This document shows positions 29,201 through 38,379 of a stretch of DNA of 64,000 nucleotides, one piece after another; within the stretch, counting starts at the first letter, position 1, and the number at the start of each line of letters is the position of its first letter. The stretch covers positions 1,550,001 through 1,614,000 of the forward strand of contig NZ_CP090981.1 of the NCBI RefSeq assembly GCF_021513135.1. Reading direction: 5' to 3'. Source of the stretch: Vibrio sp. SS-MA-C1-2. GTDB lineage: Bacteria > Pseudomonadota > Gammaproteobacteria > Enterobacterales > Vibrionaceae. The translations under genes were made by a program, and so were the position numbers. A model generated the notes under the pieces. The model was given only the letters and a program-made list of their open reading frames with translations, made no database searches and was not told where the DNA came from.

Positions 29201-30178
29201 CGCGTGGTTGATCATAAAAACCGTAAACTAAAAGAGAGTAAAGATCTTTACAGTTTAAAAGAGGGCTTAAAAGAGCAGGTACAAGAGACATTATCACAAG
29301 TTGCGGATGATGATATCGAACAGTCGGGGCTGAAAACGTGGTCTTTTGGTGAACTCCCGATCTGTTATCAGCAAAAACGTGGTGGTTTTGAAGTGAAAGC
29401 TTACCCTGCGTTAGTCGATAATAAAGATTCGGTGGCGATTAAGCTGTTTGAAACAGAAGAAGAGCAAAAAAATGCCATGCAACAAGGTCAGCGCCGTTTG
29501 ATCTTATTAAATGTTCCATCGCCAATTAAGTACTTGCATGCGAATTTGCCGAATAAGTCAAAGCTAGGGCTCTACTTTAACTCTTATGGTCGCGTATTGG
29601 ACCTGATTGATGATTGTATCGCATGTGGTATTGATAAATTGATCGAAGAGAAGGGCGGGTTAGTTCAAGATTCGGATAAATTCTTAGCATTGAAAGAGCA
29701 TATTCGTGGTGAGCTTGGCGATACAGTGGTTGAAATTGCCCAACAAGTTGAGCAGATCTTAACCATGGCATTTAATATCAATAAGAAGTTAAAAGGGCGT
29801 GTAGATTTCACTATGGCTTTTGCACTCTCTGATATTAAAGCGCAAATGGACAGCTTAATATTTAAAGGCTTTGCGACAGAGTGTGGGTGGCGTCGACTTC
29901 CTGATATTTTACGTTATATGAAGGCGATTGAGCGACGTTTGGAGAAGTTACCGATTGATCCCAATCGTGATCGCTTGCATATCATCAAAATTGAGTCAGC
30001 AGTCAATGACTATAAAGAGTTATTGAATAAAATACCTAAAGGTCAACCAATTCCAAATGCGGTGAAAGAGATCCGTTGGATGATTGAAGAGCTACGTGTC
30101 AGCTTCTTTGCTCAACAATTGGGTACACCTTATCCTATTTCCGATAAGCGGATTAAGATGGCCATCAGCGAGTGTTAA
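26279..30178 (+). CDS. hrpA: ATP-dependent RNA helicase HrpA (DEAH family)
   Basis: 1,299 residues, the usual HrpA length. Motif I is GETGSGKTT (about 98), motif II IIIDEAHERSL, motif III ITSATIDP, and the V/VI region TNVAETSLTVPG and QRKGRCGRV, followed by the winged-helix, ratchet and OB domains and the long HrpA-specific C-terminus. The start is TTG at 26279: the residues it adds (MTDTPSPLHFSTLKQAIQ) match the N-terminal ends of HrpA homologues, while the first ATG would remove about 22 conserved residues. It acts in the cytosol on mRNA and rescues stalled or collided ribosomes in E. coli. A weak AGGG precedes the start. Confidence 0.95.
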   Translation: MTDTPSPLHFSTLKQAIQNTMIRDRFRLNKRLFGASKIKKPESQQAVFAEINQDIERSMATAERRATNRPKITYPELLPVSQKKDDIAEAIRDNQVVIIAGETGSGKTTQIPKICMELGRGQFGMIGHTQPRRLAARTVASRIAEELECELGSYVGYKVRFNDQVSDQSQVKLMTDGILLAEIQNDRYLNQYDTIIIDEAHERSLNIDFILGYLREILPKRPDLKLIITSATIDPERFSKHFRNAPIIEVSGRTFPVEVRYRPVMEDGGESDRDQLEAIFDAVDELCDEGLGDILIFMNGEREIRDTADALVKRKLRDTEVLPLYARLSAGEQNKIFQSHRGRRIILSTNVAETSLTVPGIKYVIDPGTARISRYSFRTKVQRLPIEAISQASANQRKGRCGRVAEGICIRLYSEEDFVSRPEFTDPEILRTNLASVILQMTSLGLGDIEAFPFVEAPDSRNINDGVRLLEELGAINSKAKDPRKRLTQMGRKLARLPIDPRLARMVLEAPQQNSLQEIMVVASALSIQDPRERPSDKQQQSDEKHRRFYDKESDFITFINLWNYIKEQQKALSHSQFRKLCRTDYLNYLRIREWQDVYFQVSQVMRELDYHISDQAADYQSIHVSLLAGMLSHIGLRDPEKNEYQGARNARFNIFPGSGIFKKQPKWVMVAELVETSKLWGRVAAKIQPEWVENLAQHLVKRNYSEPHWEKKSAAVSAFEKVMLYGIALIPKRKINYSAIDPTVCREIFIRSALVEGDWETKHKFFRQNRKLLAEVEELEHKSRRRDILVDDEALFEFYDQRLDLEIVSGRHFDSWWKKARAENPELLDFEREMLFRGDASHITDLDYPNFWHQGNLKLKLSYQFEPGEDSDGVTVHIPLPILNQVETDGFDWQIPGLRQELVIALIKSLPKTVRRNFVPAPNYADAFLARVEAMEAPLLDSLEKELRRMTGVTILREDWHPEQLTDHLKVTYRVVDHKNRKLKESKDLYSLKEGLKEQVQETLSQVADDDIEQSGLKTWSFGELPICYQQKRGGFEVKAYPALVDNKDSVAIKLFETEEEQKNAMQQGQRRLILLNVPSPIKYLHANLPNKSKLGLYFNSYGRVLDLIDDCIACGIDKLIEEKGGLVQDSDKFLALKEHIRGELGDTVVEIAQQVEQILTMAFNINKKLKGRVDFTMAFALSDIKAQMDSLIFKGFATECGWRRLPDILRYMKAIERRLEKLPIDPNRDRLHIIKIESAVNDYKELLNKIPKGQPIPNAVKEIRWMIEELRVSFFAQQLGTPYPISDKRIKMAISEC

Positions 30179-30191
30179 TAGGTTAAGGGTC

Positions 30192-30324
30192 TATACCTAA
30201 AATAATTGGAGTTGTTAGTAGGCGGCAAGAGAGTAAGTCCCATCAGTATAGGTGTACTATATGTATATGATTGGGGCGAGCGAGTACAGTCAACAACCTA
30301 GCGACTTCAAGTATGAAGGGTATA
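30192..30324 (+). repeat. ERIC-type repeat, full length
   Basis: 133 bp from TATACCTAAAATAATTGG to AAGTATGAAGGGTATA, directly after hrpA and before its terminator hairpin. Confidence 0.88.
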
Positions 30325-30328
30325 ATGG

Positions 30329-30403
30329 ATGACACTGAAAGGGTCATTTAGAAGGACAGGCTAGTTTAGTTCTTCAAGGTAATCCATTCAGTGTCATTTT
30401 TTT
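30329..30403 (+). terminator. Terminator between hrpA and the MFS gene
   Basis: ATGACACTGAA (30329-30339) pairs perfectly with TTCAGTGTCAT (30387-30397), followed by TTTTTT. The loop is about 47 bases. An ERIC element separates it from hrpA. Confidence 0.65.
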
Positions 30404-30410
30404 CAAAAAT

Positions 30411-31697
30411 TTAGTCGGTAATGGCTAAACTTTCTTTCTCAACCTGACGTTGTTGAGCTTTTCTATTTTGTAGCATATTGATATTTAGTTTCATTGCTAA
30501 AGAGGTGATTAATGCCACCACAAAGAAAGCCGAGAATACATACAACGTACTGCCATAACTCCCCGTACTGTCTTTAACATAAGCAATAATAATTGGTCCC
30601 GCTAATCCTGCAAATGCCCAAGCCGTAAGAATGTAGCCATGGATTGCACCAAGCTGTTTAGTACCAAAAATATCGCCAATATAAGCTGGAATACAAGAGA
30701 AGCCACCACCGTAACAGGTCATAATATAATAGAGCATCGCTTGAAACAGTAGAATATTCGTTAATCCAGGTAATAGGTAGAAAGCGATGATTTGGGTTGT
30801 GAAGAATGCAATATAGACTACCGGACGGGTTAAATAGTCTGAAGCACTGGCCCAAATAAATCGTCCAACACCATTAAAGACCCCCATTAAACCGACGGCT
30901 GATGCTGCAGCGATTGCTGTGATTCCTGTGATCTCCTGTAATAGTGGCGATGCAACACCAATGACCGCAATACCACAGGTTACGTTAATAAACAGCATAA
31001 TCCAAAGCCCATAAAAACGAGGTGTTTTTATCGCGTCATTGGCGGATAGGTTCTCTAAGTCGACTTTAAGCTCTTTTTGCCCCGTAGCCACGGCAGCTTT
31101 AAAATGTTCAGGCATATAATTAGCTGGTGGAGGGGCTAAATATTGTGCAGCACTGATCATCACTACAAAGTAAATTGAACCTAAGATAAAGAATGTCGAC
31201 GCGATACCAAAAGAGCCAATAAGCAGTGCAATAGCGGGTCCTGAAATGGCAGACGCAAAGCCAAATCCCATAATGGCGAGACCTGTTGCTAAACCACGTT
31301 TATCTGGGAACCACTTAACTAAAGTAGAAACTGGGGCAATATAACCAATACCTAAACCACAACCCCCCAATACACCATAAGTGAAATAGAGCATCATTTT
31401 TGATTCAATTGAAATGGCAAATCCGGAACCAATTGTCCCTAATCCAAATAGAATTGCGGATAAACAAGCAGCGGCTTTTGGTCCTCGACGTTCAACAAAA
31501 CGCCCCATAATGGCAGCAGATAACCCTAAAAAGAAGATAGCAACTGAAAAGGTAGTCGTGACTTCAGTTAAACTCCAGCCCATTGCGGACTGAATCGGTC
31601 GACTGTACACACTCCAAGCATAAACGGAACCAATACAGACATGAATGGCAACGGCAGAAAGCGCCATTAACCAACGGTTTTTAATATTTTTTTGCAT
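30411..31697 (-). CDS. OFA-family (oxalate/formate antiporter-like) MFS transporter
   Basis: 428 residues from the ATG at 31697, which has GGAAGGA upstream; a longer frame from 31802 lacks a binding site. Twelve membrane helices. Signatures are SVYAWSVYSRPI in helix 1, GRFVERRGPK in the loop 2-3 MFS motif, GGCGLGIGYIAPVSTLVKWFPDKRG (helices 4-5), and NGVGRFIWA after helix 7. This is the YhjX/OxlT group: E. coli YhjX responds to pyruvate. The substrate here is unknown; no oxalate genes are close. C-terminal end rich in Gln/Lys. Confidence 0.85.
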   Translation of the reverse strand: MQKNIKNRWLMALSAVAIHVCIGSVYAWSVYSRPIQSAMGWSLTEVTTTFSVAIFFLGLSAAIMGRFVERRGPKAAACLSAILFGLGTIGSGFAISIESKMMLYFTYGVLGGCGLGIGYIAPVSTLVKWFPDKRGLATGLAIMGFGFASAISGPAIALLIGSFGIASTFFILGSIYFVVMISAAQYLAPPPANYMPEHFKAAVATGQKELKVDLENLSANDAIKTPRFYGLWIMLFINVTCGIAVIGVASPLLQEITGITAIAAASAVGLMGVFNGVGRFIWASASDYLTRPVVYIAFFTTQIIAFYLLPGLTNILLFQAMLYYIMTCYGGGFSCIPAYIGDIFGTKQLGAIHGYILTAWAFAGLAGPIIIAYVKDSTGSYGSTLYVFSAFFVVALITSLAMKLNINMLQNRKAQQRQVEKESLAITD

Positions 31698-32104
31698 AAC
31701 AAATCCTTCCAAAAATCCATATATATGGACTAAAATCTGAATAATTATTAATCTATGAATTATGAAATAGGTTATTTCACTTATCCCCATGCGATGGCAC
31801 AACTAGATCAGAGGTTATTGGATGGTTGCTATTAACTCACGTTAAAGCAGATCTAAATTTTATTGATATTTCCTTCTTATTTGAAGCTCTTTAAGGTTGA
31901 ATTAATTCGCTAGGAAGCATGGCACTGGATTTTTTTTCTTGCAACAAAAACCAGATTAATTACATGGTCTTTCATGTTTACATCTATTTTTTGTGAGAGG
32001 GTTTAAACTATTTGCTACTTTTTATCGCTCAAAATTAAGCCTTTTATTTCATATTTAAGAATCAGAACTATGATTAAAAGAATAAAGATATAAAGAGAAT
32101 CCAG
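31698..32104. other. Divergent intergenic region
   Basis: 407 AT-rich bases between the divergent MFS transporter gene and blc. Promoters for both must lie here. I see no gene, RNA or repeat in it. Confidence 0.5.
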
Positions 32105-32650
32105 ATGAAAAAATTTATTATATTTTGTTTATTATTATTGACGGGTTGTGTTAGTAAACCTGAGAGTGTTGAGCCTGTGAAGGGGTTTGAGCTAGATAAA
32201 TACCTAGGAAAATGGTATGAAATTGCGCGTTTAGATCACTCATTTGAACGTTCAATGGAACAAGTGACAGCCAGTTATTCGCTACGACCAGATGGTGGGG
32301 TACGGGTTATCAATCGAGGCTTTAGTCTTGATGAAAATAAATGGAAAGAAGCTGAAGGGAAAGCATATTTTGTTGAAGATAAAGAGACGGGTTATCTAAA
32401 AGTTTCTTTCTTTGGCCCTTTTTATGGTAGCTATATTATTTTTAATTTAGATAAAGAAAATTATCAATACGCTTTTGTTTCAAGCTATAACCATGACTAT
32501 TTATGGCTGCTATCAAGAACACCCACCATTGAGAGAGAGTTAATGGAGCGTTTTGTTGTTGAAGCAAAAGCATTAGGTTTTAATACCGATAATTTAATTA
32601 TTGTATCGCAAGAGAGTGTTATCCCAGATGAGAAATCGTCAAGTAATTAA
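32105..32650 (+). CDS. blc: Outer-membrane lipocalin Blc
   Basis: 181 residues. A lipoprotein signal with lipobox LLTGC (Cys15) is followed by the lipocalin SCR1 motif GKWYEIARLDHSFER, then VTASYSLRPDG, the EGKAYF strand, the FFGPFYGSYIIF strand and a C-terminal helix. It matches E. coli Blc, which binds lysophospholipids at the inner leaflet of the outer membrane. Lone gene with its own terminator. Confidence 0.93.
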   Translation: MKKFIIFCLLLLTGCVSKPESVEPVKGFELDKYLGKWYEIARLDHSFERSMEQVTASYSLRPDGGVRVINRGFSLDENKWKEAEGKAYFVEDKETGYLKVSFFGPFYGSYIIFNLDKENYQYAFVSSYNHDYLWLLSRTPTIERELMERFVVEAKALGFNTDNLIIVSQESVIPDEKSSSN

Positions 32651-32690
32651 CTGCTTTAGCCTATAATTGTTGAAACTGGCAAAGTATGCA

Positions 32691-32727
32691 GGCATCAAAA
32701 GTAGCTTATATTTTGATGCCTATTTTT
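32691..32727 (+). terminator. Terminator of blc
   Basis: GGCATCAAAA pairs with TTTTGATGCC around a 10-base loop, followed by TATTTTT. Confidence 0.9.
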
Positions 32728-32741
32728 AGAAATGTTTCCGG

Positions 32742-34495
32742 TTATTGGTGATTATTTCTTAATTCAACTTGTGCTTGATATAAAGATTGAGGAAAGACAG
32801 GTTGACCATTACTTTCGACATAAGCCTGTAACTTATCCTGCGAGGGAACAGAAGTATAAGCTGCAGTGCCATTTTCAATCATCTTCTCAACATAATTAGC
32901 TTGAGGCGCGAAAGTTATTTCATTGCCAGTCATCCCAATAATGTAAGGCATAATCACTCTACCGTAGATTCCATCATCCTTCATAAACATAAATTGTTCC
33001 ATAGGTTCTCCAGTATTCACTGGATTCCAGAATGTTAATCCTTGAAGATGATTGGGTTGATTTGAAGATGATGCGCCCCAGCGTCCGTAAATCCATCCCC
33101 CTTCATATTATCAAAGAGAGTATCAATAGATTGCTCACCGTGTAAATCAATCGAGCTGGTCGCCGTATAGGTACTATTAAGATAGACATTACCAATCGAG
33201 TATTTAGATACACCAGGAGAGTGCCAAGAACCTGCAGTATCGGTAATACCGTCAATTAAATTGTAGTTACCATACATAATGGTGAAAGCTAAATGACCAG
33301 CATTACCCGTTGTTTCAATGTTCTTGGCGGTCACATTAAAAGTATTATATAAAACCCCACCTTGACTAAAGTCTTTAATCTCAATGTTTCGTAACCATGA
33401 ATTATGTAAATTTTTCATTGATAGCATACTGTAGCCACTATCATGAATATAATCCTCGTGGTGGACAAACTCTTGATGCCAATTACCTTGTATGGTGAGA
33501 TCTTCAATACCGATGTTAGATAGAGAATTAACCGTTTTTAAAACCCAATTGTCTTTTTCAGCGTCAATATCATGAGCGATAGGCGTGTGAAAAGTAATCG
33601 TATTGCCATCAATTGATTTGATTAAATGCTTCTCTATCTTCTTTAAACCTTTTGTTAAATTAGCCCAAACTGCCGTTTGTAAATGACTCTCTTTTTTATA
33701 CTCTAGTAAATAAGGAGCAATGGCATCTTCAATGGCTTCTGCCCTTTCAACAAGTGATTCAATTTGAACACTATCACCCACGTTGAATTGGTCACCATCC
33801 TCTACTGTGATAGAGAATGAGGAATATCGAGTATTATTATCGATAATTTTTGATGTCACTGTTTCTTCTAATGAGGAAGATTTGGCACCAACTTGTAATA
33901 AATGAGGGGTTGTCCATTTTTTACTTGGGTTCTCTGGTAATAGGTGAACTTGATTAAATAACGTTGTGACTCCTTTACCTGAACCTTTAATGACAATATT
34001 ATCAATATCAATAAAAATAGGTTGTTCATTTTTGACTTGTTCTAGATAGTCTTCACTATTCTCATCTATAGCAGCAAGGTCTGCTTCAGAATTAATGATA
34101 AATTTACCTTCGGAGAAAAGTAGAATAGCCGTTCTAGTTTCACCATTATCTCTATCGGATTTTATCGTCGAAATTGTATTTTTGATGCTTGTTTTATCAC
34201 TGATATTATCGTTAGCAACTGCACCAAAGTCGGTCACATTATATATCTTAAATAGCTCTGGGTTAGCCTGAATATATTCTAATGAGGTATCAATATCATC
34301 AATATTACTCTCTCCAAATTTGTATCCTGCAAAAGAGTAATCTGCTATAACGTCTTTTTTATCTAAATTAGAACTTAAATCATATAATCCTGTTTTTTCA
34401 TCCCGAGAATCAATAAAGTTAGTCCAATAAACAGACGTTTCATTACAGCCAGATAAAGTAAGTAATATGATCGAAGAAAGGAGTGTTTTTTTCAT
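32742..34495 (-). pseudogene. Beta-helix (DUF4955/pectate-lyase-like) lipoprotein, broken by a one-base frameshift
   Basis: A lipoprotein signal (LTLSGC, Cys17) is followed by YNVTDFGAVANDNISDKTSI, the usual start of pectate-lyase-3-type right-handed beta-helices, and then parallel-beta-helix coils. The first frame runs to a stop at 33035, but its last residues are not natural. Adding one G to the five-G run (33097-33101 on the + strand) gives NMKGGWIYGRWGASS...LTFWNPVNTG and continues through the downstream frame to 32742, for about 584 residues. Uronate-catabolism genes and a LamB-like porin lie next to it, so it is the best candidate for an outer-membrane-anchored polysaccharide lyase. The exact family and any activity are unproven. 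Confidence 0.65.
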
Positions 34496-34730
34496 AGTAA
34501 TTAATTTCCCATAATTAATTTAGTGAACTTAAGTCTATTTATTTCGTGTATTGAATAATATATTTCAAATTGTCAGAGGATTATTGGCTGTATGGTAATC
34601 ATTAAACATGGTTAAAAGGGCCATGTGATGCAGAAAAGGAAACCAACTTAATTATTGTAATTATTTTGTGATGCAGGTTGGGTAAATGTGAATTTATTGT
34701 TTCAGTGTTACATTGTTACTTTTCTAAGCG

Positions 34731-34768
34731 AAAAAGCCTGCTGGATTAATAAATGTAATACAGCAGGC
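34731..34768 (-). terminator. Terminator of the porin gene
   Basis: GCCTGCTG (34736-34743) pairs with CAGCAGGC (34761-34768). On the minus strand the stem is followed by TTTTTCGC. The rest of the 315-bp gap (34496-34810) shows nothing else of note. Confidence 0.8.
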
Positions 34769-34810
34769 CTAGATATAAGTTTTACTTATTAATTTTTTAT
34801 AAGCGGTATT

Positions 34811-36097
34811 TTATTTGAACCACCCTTCAACTTGGAAGCCGATAACGACATCGGTATCATTATTCTGACCAAAAGAGTTATCATGATCGAAGTCTTTAAA
34901 GTAAGAGACATAGGCACGTAGTTCAGGTCTAGCCCAGAAGCTCTCGCCAACAGACCATGCTTGCGCTAAGGTTACTTTAGTTCCTGAATCGCTAACATCT
35001 TTGCCACTTTCAGAGTCAAAATAACCTAACTCCATAATGGTTTTGTTATGTTTGTCCCACTTATATTCAGGGCGAGCGACGATAGAAAAGGTTGTTTTAT
35101 CTTCCGTTTGATCATATTCAACATCGTCAATTGAAGAGGTGTAGTAAATAGAGTGAGCGATAGATATAGATTGATTAATGTTAACTAAGCCATGGTTCAT
35201 TACGCGATAAGCTGATGAATCATCAGGGGTATTGATAAAGAAGTTTTTACCCGCATGGTCTTTGAATAGCGCACTTGAAAAGCCATTAGTACCGTATTGC
35301 AGAACGGTTTCATTAAATCCCCACGCTTTATCTTTATGGCGAACAATCGCGGTCGCTAAAAGACCATTATTGGTGTTGGTTTTTTCTCCTTCGACAAAAT
35401 CAGGGCTATCATTTGGTACACCATAATCTAAACCGACTTCAAGTTGTGCATGATTCCAAAGATTAATTCCTTTGTATCGAATATCAAAAATATTGACGTT
35501 GACGACTTGTTTATCATTCTCACAGTTTTCAGTACAGTCAAAGTCTAAATCCGTTTCCTGATCACTTTTATCCGATCGGATCGCAGACATTGATAATAAC
35601 CCGTCACCTAATGGGATATAATCAATACCGGCACCAGAGCCAGACACATTCCAATAATATGTATCAATAATATGGACATCATGACGCTGGTTATAACGTT
35701 TACCCATCCAAACGGTTGAATCAGGAAGGGCAGTGAATAGACCTTTAACTGCAACGTTTAGTTCTTTAAACATAAAGTCAGTATCATCATCATTCATTGA
35801 CTCCCAGTCATTAGAACCATTTGATTGGTAGACTAAACGAGACTGAAAGTAGGCATCGTATTTATCATCATTATAAAGATCAGCCCCCAAGCCTAAACCC
35901 AAGTAGAGATCATTTTCATTTCCTAAACGCCCCACTTTTTGGTGGTTCCATTTTTTATATTCATCTGTGTTATTTGATGAACCAGCACCAGCACGATAAT
36001 AAGCCGACATATCAATATTATCGATTGCCATTGCTGAATTCATGCTCATTAATAAAGGTAATGCAATAAGTACTTTATTTAACTTTGCTACTTTCAT
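34811..36097 (-). CDS. LamB-like carbohydrate porin
   Basis: 428 residues from the ATG at 36097, giving a clean signal peptide (MKVAKLNKVLIALPLLMSMN, then SAMA-ID). The mature protein opens with MSAYYRAGAGSS and LGNENDLYLGLGLGADLY, typical of the maltoporin (LamB) family, and continues as alternating beta-strands with acidic, Asn-rich loops, including one Cys pair (FDCTENCEND). It ends VEGWFK, with a Lys after the usual terminal aromatic. In this setting it probably passes unsaturated uronate oligosaccharides across the outer membrane. It is transcribed divergently from the SSS symporter gene. Confidence 0.7.
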   Translation of the reverse strand: MKVAKLNKVLIALPLLMSMNSAMAIDNIDMSAYYRAGAGSSNNTDEYKKWNHQKVGRLGNENDLYLGLGLGADLYNDDKYDAYFQSRLVYQSNGSNDWESMNDDDTDFMFKELNVAVKGLFTALPDSTVWMGKRYNQRHDVHIIDTYYWNVSGSGAGIDYIPLGDGLLSMSAIRSDKSDQETDLDFDCTENCENDKQVVNVNIFDIRYKGINLWNHAQLEVGLDYGVPNDSPDFVEGEKTNTNNGLLATAIVRHKDKAWGFNETVLQYGTNGFSSALFKDHAGKNFFINTPDDSSAYRVMNHGLVNINQSISIAHSIYYTSSIDDVEYDQTEDKTTFSIVARPEYKWDKHNKTIMELGYFDSESGKDVSDSGTKVTLAQAWSVGESFWARPELRAYVSYFKDFDHDNSFGQNNDTDVVIGFQVEGWFK

Positions 36098-36417
36098 TTT
36101 TATTCGTCCATTTGTTGTTGTTATTTTTAAACTAAATGGAAAATGAATATATGAACATGAGTATTTCATTTCGATCATGTAAATAACGAACATGAAGAAA
36201 GAAGTGATAACCAAGTCACAATTGAATTAATTCCTTATCAATCTTTCTATTTTATTACTTGGATCACATAAATTAGAATTCAAATGACATAAAACAGCTA
36301 TTGTTTCTTTTTATCGGTGTTTTGTTTTTTTTCTTCATGGATAAAGTGTGGTGGATTCTATTTAATATATCCCTATCAGTTGGCAATATATTATTTATAC
36401 GTTTTAAAGGAATGAAT
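36098..36417. promoter_or_regulatory. Divergent control region between porin and symporter genes
   Basis: 320 AT-rich bases. They contain GAACATGA twice (36153-36160 and 36188-36195) and two loosely similar 20-bp T-rich blocks at 36301-36340 that recall the direct repeats before the GH88 gene. These could be operator half-sites for the local AraC protein, but the similarity is low-complexity. Confidence 0.3.
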
Positions 36418-38178
36418 ATGAATGTATCTAGTTACGATATTGGAGCGATAGTCTTCTATTTCATCTTTATGGTGTCATTGGGCTTTGTATTCCGTAAACA
36501 AGTTTCAAACACCAGTGAGTATTTCCGTGGGGGCGGTAAAATGATTTGGTGGATGGGTGGCGCAAGTGCTTTTATGACAACGTTTAGTGCATGGACTTTC
36601 ACTGGTGCTGCGGGTAAAGCATATATTGATGGCTTTACGGTTGTTTGGATTTTCATCTTCAATATTGTTGGTTACCTCGTTTGTGCTCGCATTTTTGCTC
36701 CCCGTTTTAGACAGATGCGTGTAATTACTCCGATGGAAGCAATCAGACAGCGTTTTGGTGCTAAAACAGAGCGCTTCTATACTGTTGTTTATATGATTAC
36801 CGGTTTAATGGGGGGCTCGATCACTCTTTATGCAGTTTCTATCTTTATTTCAGCTATTCTTGGATGGGACATTCAGTTTGCCATCATCATTACAGGTGCG
36901 GCTGTTGTATTAATGACAGTGACAGGCGGTGCTTGGGCGGTGGTATCTAGTGACTTCCTACAAGCGATGTTGATTGTTGCAATTAGTGTGGTGACCTTTG
37001 TCGCGGTGCTGAATAACGTTGATAATATTTCAGAAATCACTAACCATTGGAGTGGTGATAGTAGCTTCTGGACTGGACACGGTGTTAACTTCCAAGAGAT
37101 CTTCTTGCTTTGGGTTGGTGCTATCTTAATTCAGCGTGTGATTGATATGAACAACATCGGTCAATCAGTTCGTTTCTTATGTGTTAAAGATTCGGCTCAA
37201 GCACGTAAAGCGGCTTACTTCACGGCGGCATTATTTGCACTAGGTAGTGTTATGTGGTTCCTTCCTCCAATGTGGGCGGCAGGTGCACTTCCTGATTTAG
37301 CGACAATGTATCCACAGCTTGGTGGTAAAGCAAACCAAGCGGCATATTTAGCTGTGGTACAGACTCTATTACCAGCAGGTATGGTTGGTTTAGTTGTATC
37401 AGCAATGTTTGCTGCAACAATGTCAACACTCGATTCTCGTATTAACTTTGTAACTGCATCATTTGTTAAATCGGTTTATAAGCCAATTATCAATAAGAAT
37501 GCATCAGAAAAAGATGAGCTTCGCGTAAGTAAAATTGCAACGATGGTGATGGGCTGTATCGTTATCGTTTGTGCGCTTTTCTTAAATGAACTTCGCGGCA
37601 TTAGCTTGTTCTCGATGATGATTTTGTTCGCTGGTTTAGTGAATATCCCGATGATGATTCCACAAACATTCTGTATGTTCGTTAAGCGTATTCCTGATTG
37701 GGCTGGCTGGGCAACGGTACTATTTGGTTTCACAGTTAGTATCATTAGTAACAGTGTATTCAATGCTCAGTGGGTTTCTGAGATGATCGGAACAAGCATG
37801 ACCGGACGTGAGCTTAAAGATTTAGGTGTGGTTATTACCCAGTTTATGCATGCTATCTTAACGGTCGGTTTCTTCTTCTCAACCATGTTGTTCTATAAAG
37901 CCCCTGTTGGTGAGCGTAAAGCAGAAGTTGAGAAATTCTTTGAAAATCAGCGTACACCGGTAGTTTCAGCGCCAGGAATGGATGAGTCGGATGTGATGCA
38001 GTGTCGTGTATTAGGGCGTTTAACCTTAATCTTTGGTGCAGTAATCACTGGGTTCTATCTACTGCCGAATGATAATGCTCATTACTTCTTAATTTGTGGG
38101 GTGTTTATTTTAGCTGTCGGAGGCATGATTTACTCTAAAAGCTTGACCAAGGTAAAGCCCGAACTTGCTGAGGCATAA
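36418..38178 (+). CDS. SSS-family sodium:solute symporter
   Basis: 586 residues from the ATG at 36418, which has AAAGGA six bases upstream (longer starts add a spurious hydrophobic leader). About 14 membrane helices. Signatures of the sodium:solute symporter family are SEYFRGGGKMIWWMGGAS, FSAWTFTGAAG (helix 2) and AAMFAATMSTLDSRIN in the helix 8-9 region. In place between porin and uronate enzymes, it is inferred to import unsaturated, possibly sulfated, disaccharides or uronates with Na+. A terminator follows, then an ERIC element. Confidence 0.88.
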   Translation: MNVSSYDIGAIVFYFIFMVSLGFVFRKQVSNTSEYFRGGGKMIWWMGGASAFMTTFSAWTFTGAAGKAYIDGFTVVWIFIFNIVGYLVCARIFAPRFRQMRVITPMEAIRQRFGAKTERFYTVVYMITGLMGGSITLYAVSIFISAILGWDIQFAIIITGAAVVLMTVTGGAWAVVSSDFLQAMLIVAISVVTFVAVLNNVDNISEITNHWSGDSSFWTGHGVNFQEIFLLWVGAILIQRVIDMNNIGQSVRFLCVKDSAQARKAAYFTAALFALGSVMWFLPPMWAAGALPDLATMYPQLGGKANQAAYLAVVQTLLPAGMVGLVVSAMFAATMSTLDSRINFVTASFVKSVYKPIINKNASEKDELRVSKIATMVMGCIVIVCALFLNELRGISLFSMMILFAGLVNIPMMIPQTFCMFVKRIPDWAGWATVLFGFTVSIISNSVFNAQWVSEMIGTSMTGRELKDLGVVITQFMHAILTVGFFFSTMLFYKAPVGERKAEVEKFFENQRTPVVSAPGMDESDVMQCRVLGRLTLIFGAVITGFYLLPNDNAHYFLICGVFILAVGGMIYSKSLTKVKPELAEA

Positions 38179-38196
38179 GATAAAAAAATAACGATT

Positions 38197-38226
38197 AAAG
38201 CATCTACATTGGTAGGTGCTTTTCTT
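38197..38226 (+). terminator. Terminator of the symporter gene
   Basis: AAGCATCTAC pairs with GTAGGTGCTT (one wobble) around ATTG, followed by TTCTT. Confidence 0.75.
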
Positions 38227-38250
38227 GGTTATTGGTATTGAATATATACT

Positions 38251-38379
38251 TATACCCAAAGTAATTGGCGTTGCTAGTCGTCGGCAAGTGAATGAGATCC
38301 CATGAATATAGGCGCTCTATATGATTGGGGAAAATGAGCACAGTCAACAACTTAGCAACTTTAAGTAAGAAGGGGATAA
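38251..38379 (+). repeat. ERIC-type repeat, full length, overlapping the next gene's start
   Basis: 129 bp from TATACCCAAAGTAATTGG to AAGTAAGAAGGGGATA. Its right third is read as codons by the following YgjV-like frame. Confidence 0.85.

Noticed and set aside
31698-31802. 35-residue extension of the OFA transporter
   Set aside because: No binding site, while GGAAGGA precedes the ATG at 31697, which matches the family start.
32742-33020. A separate 92-residue protein after the beta-helix gene
   Set aside because: It continues the beta-helix protein after a one-base shift; it has no binding site of its own.
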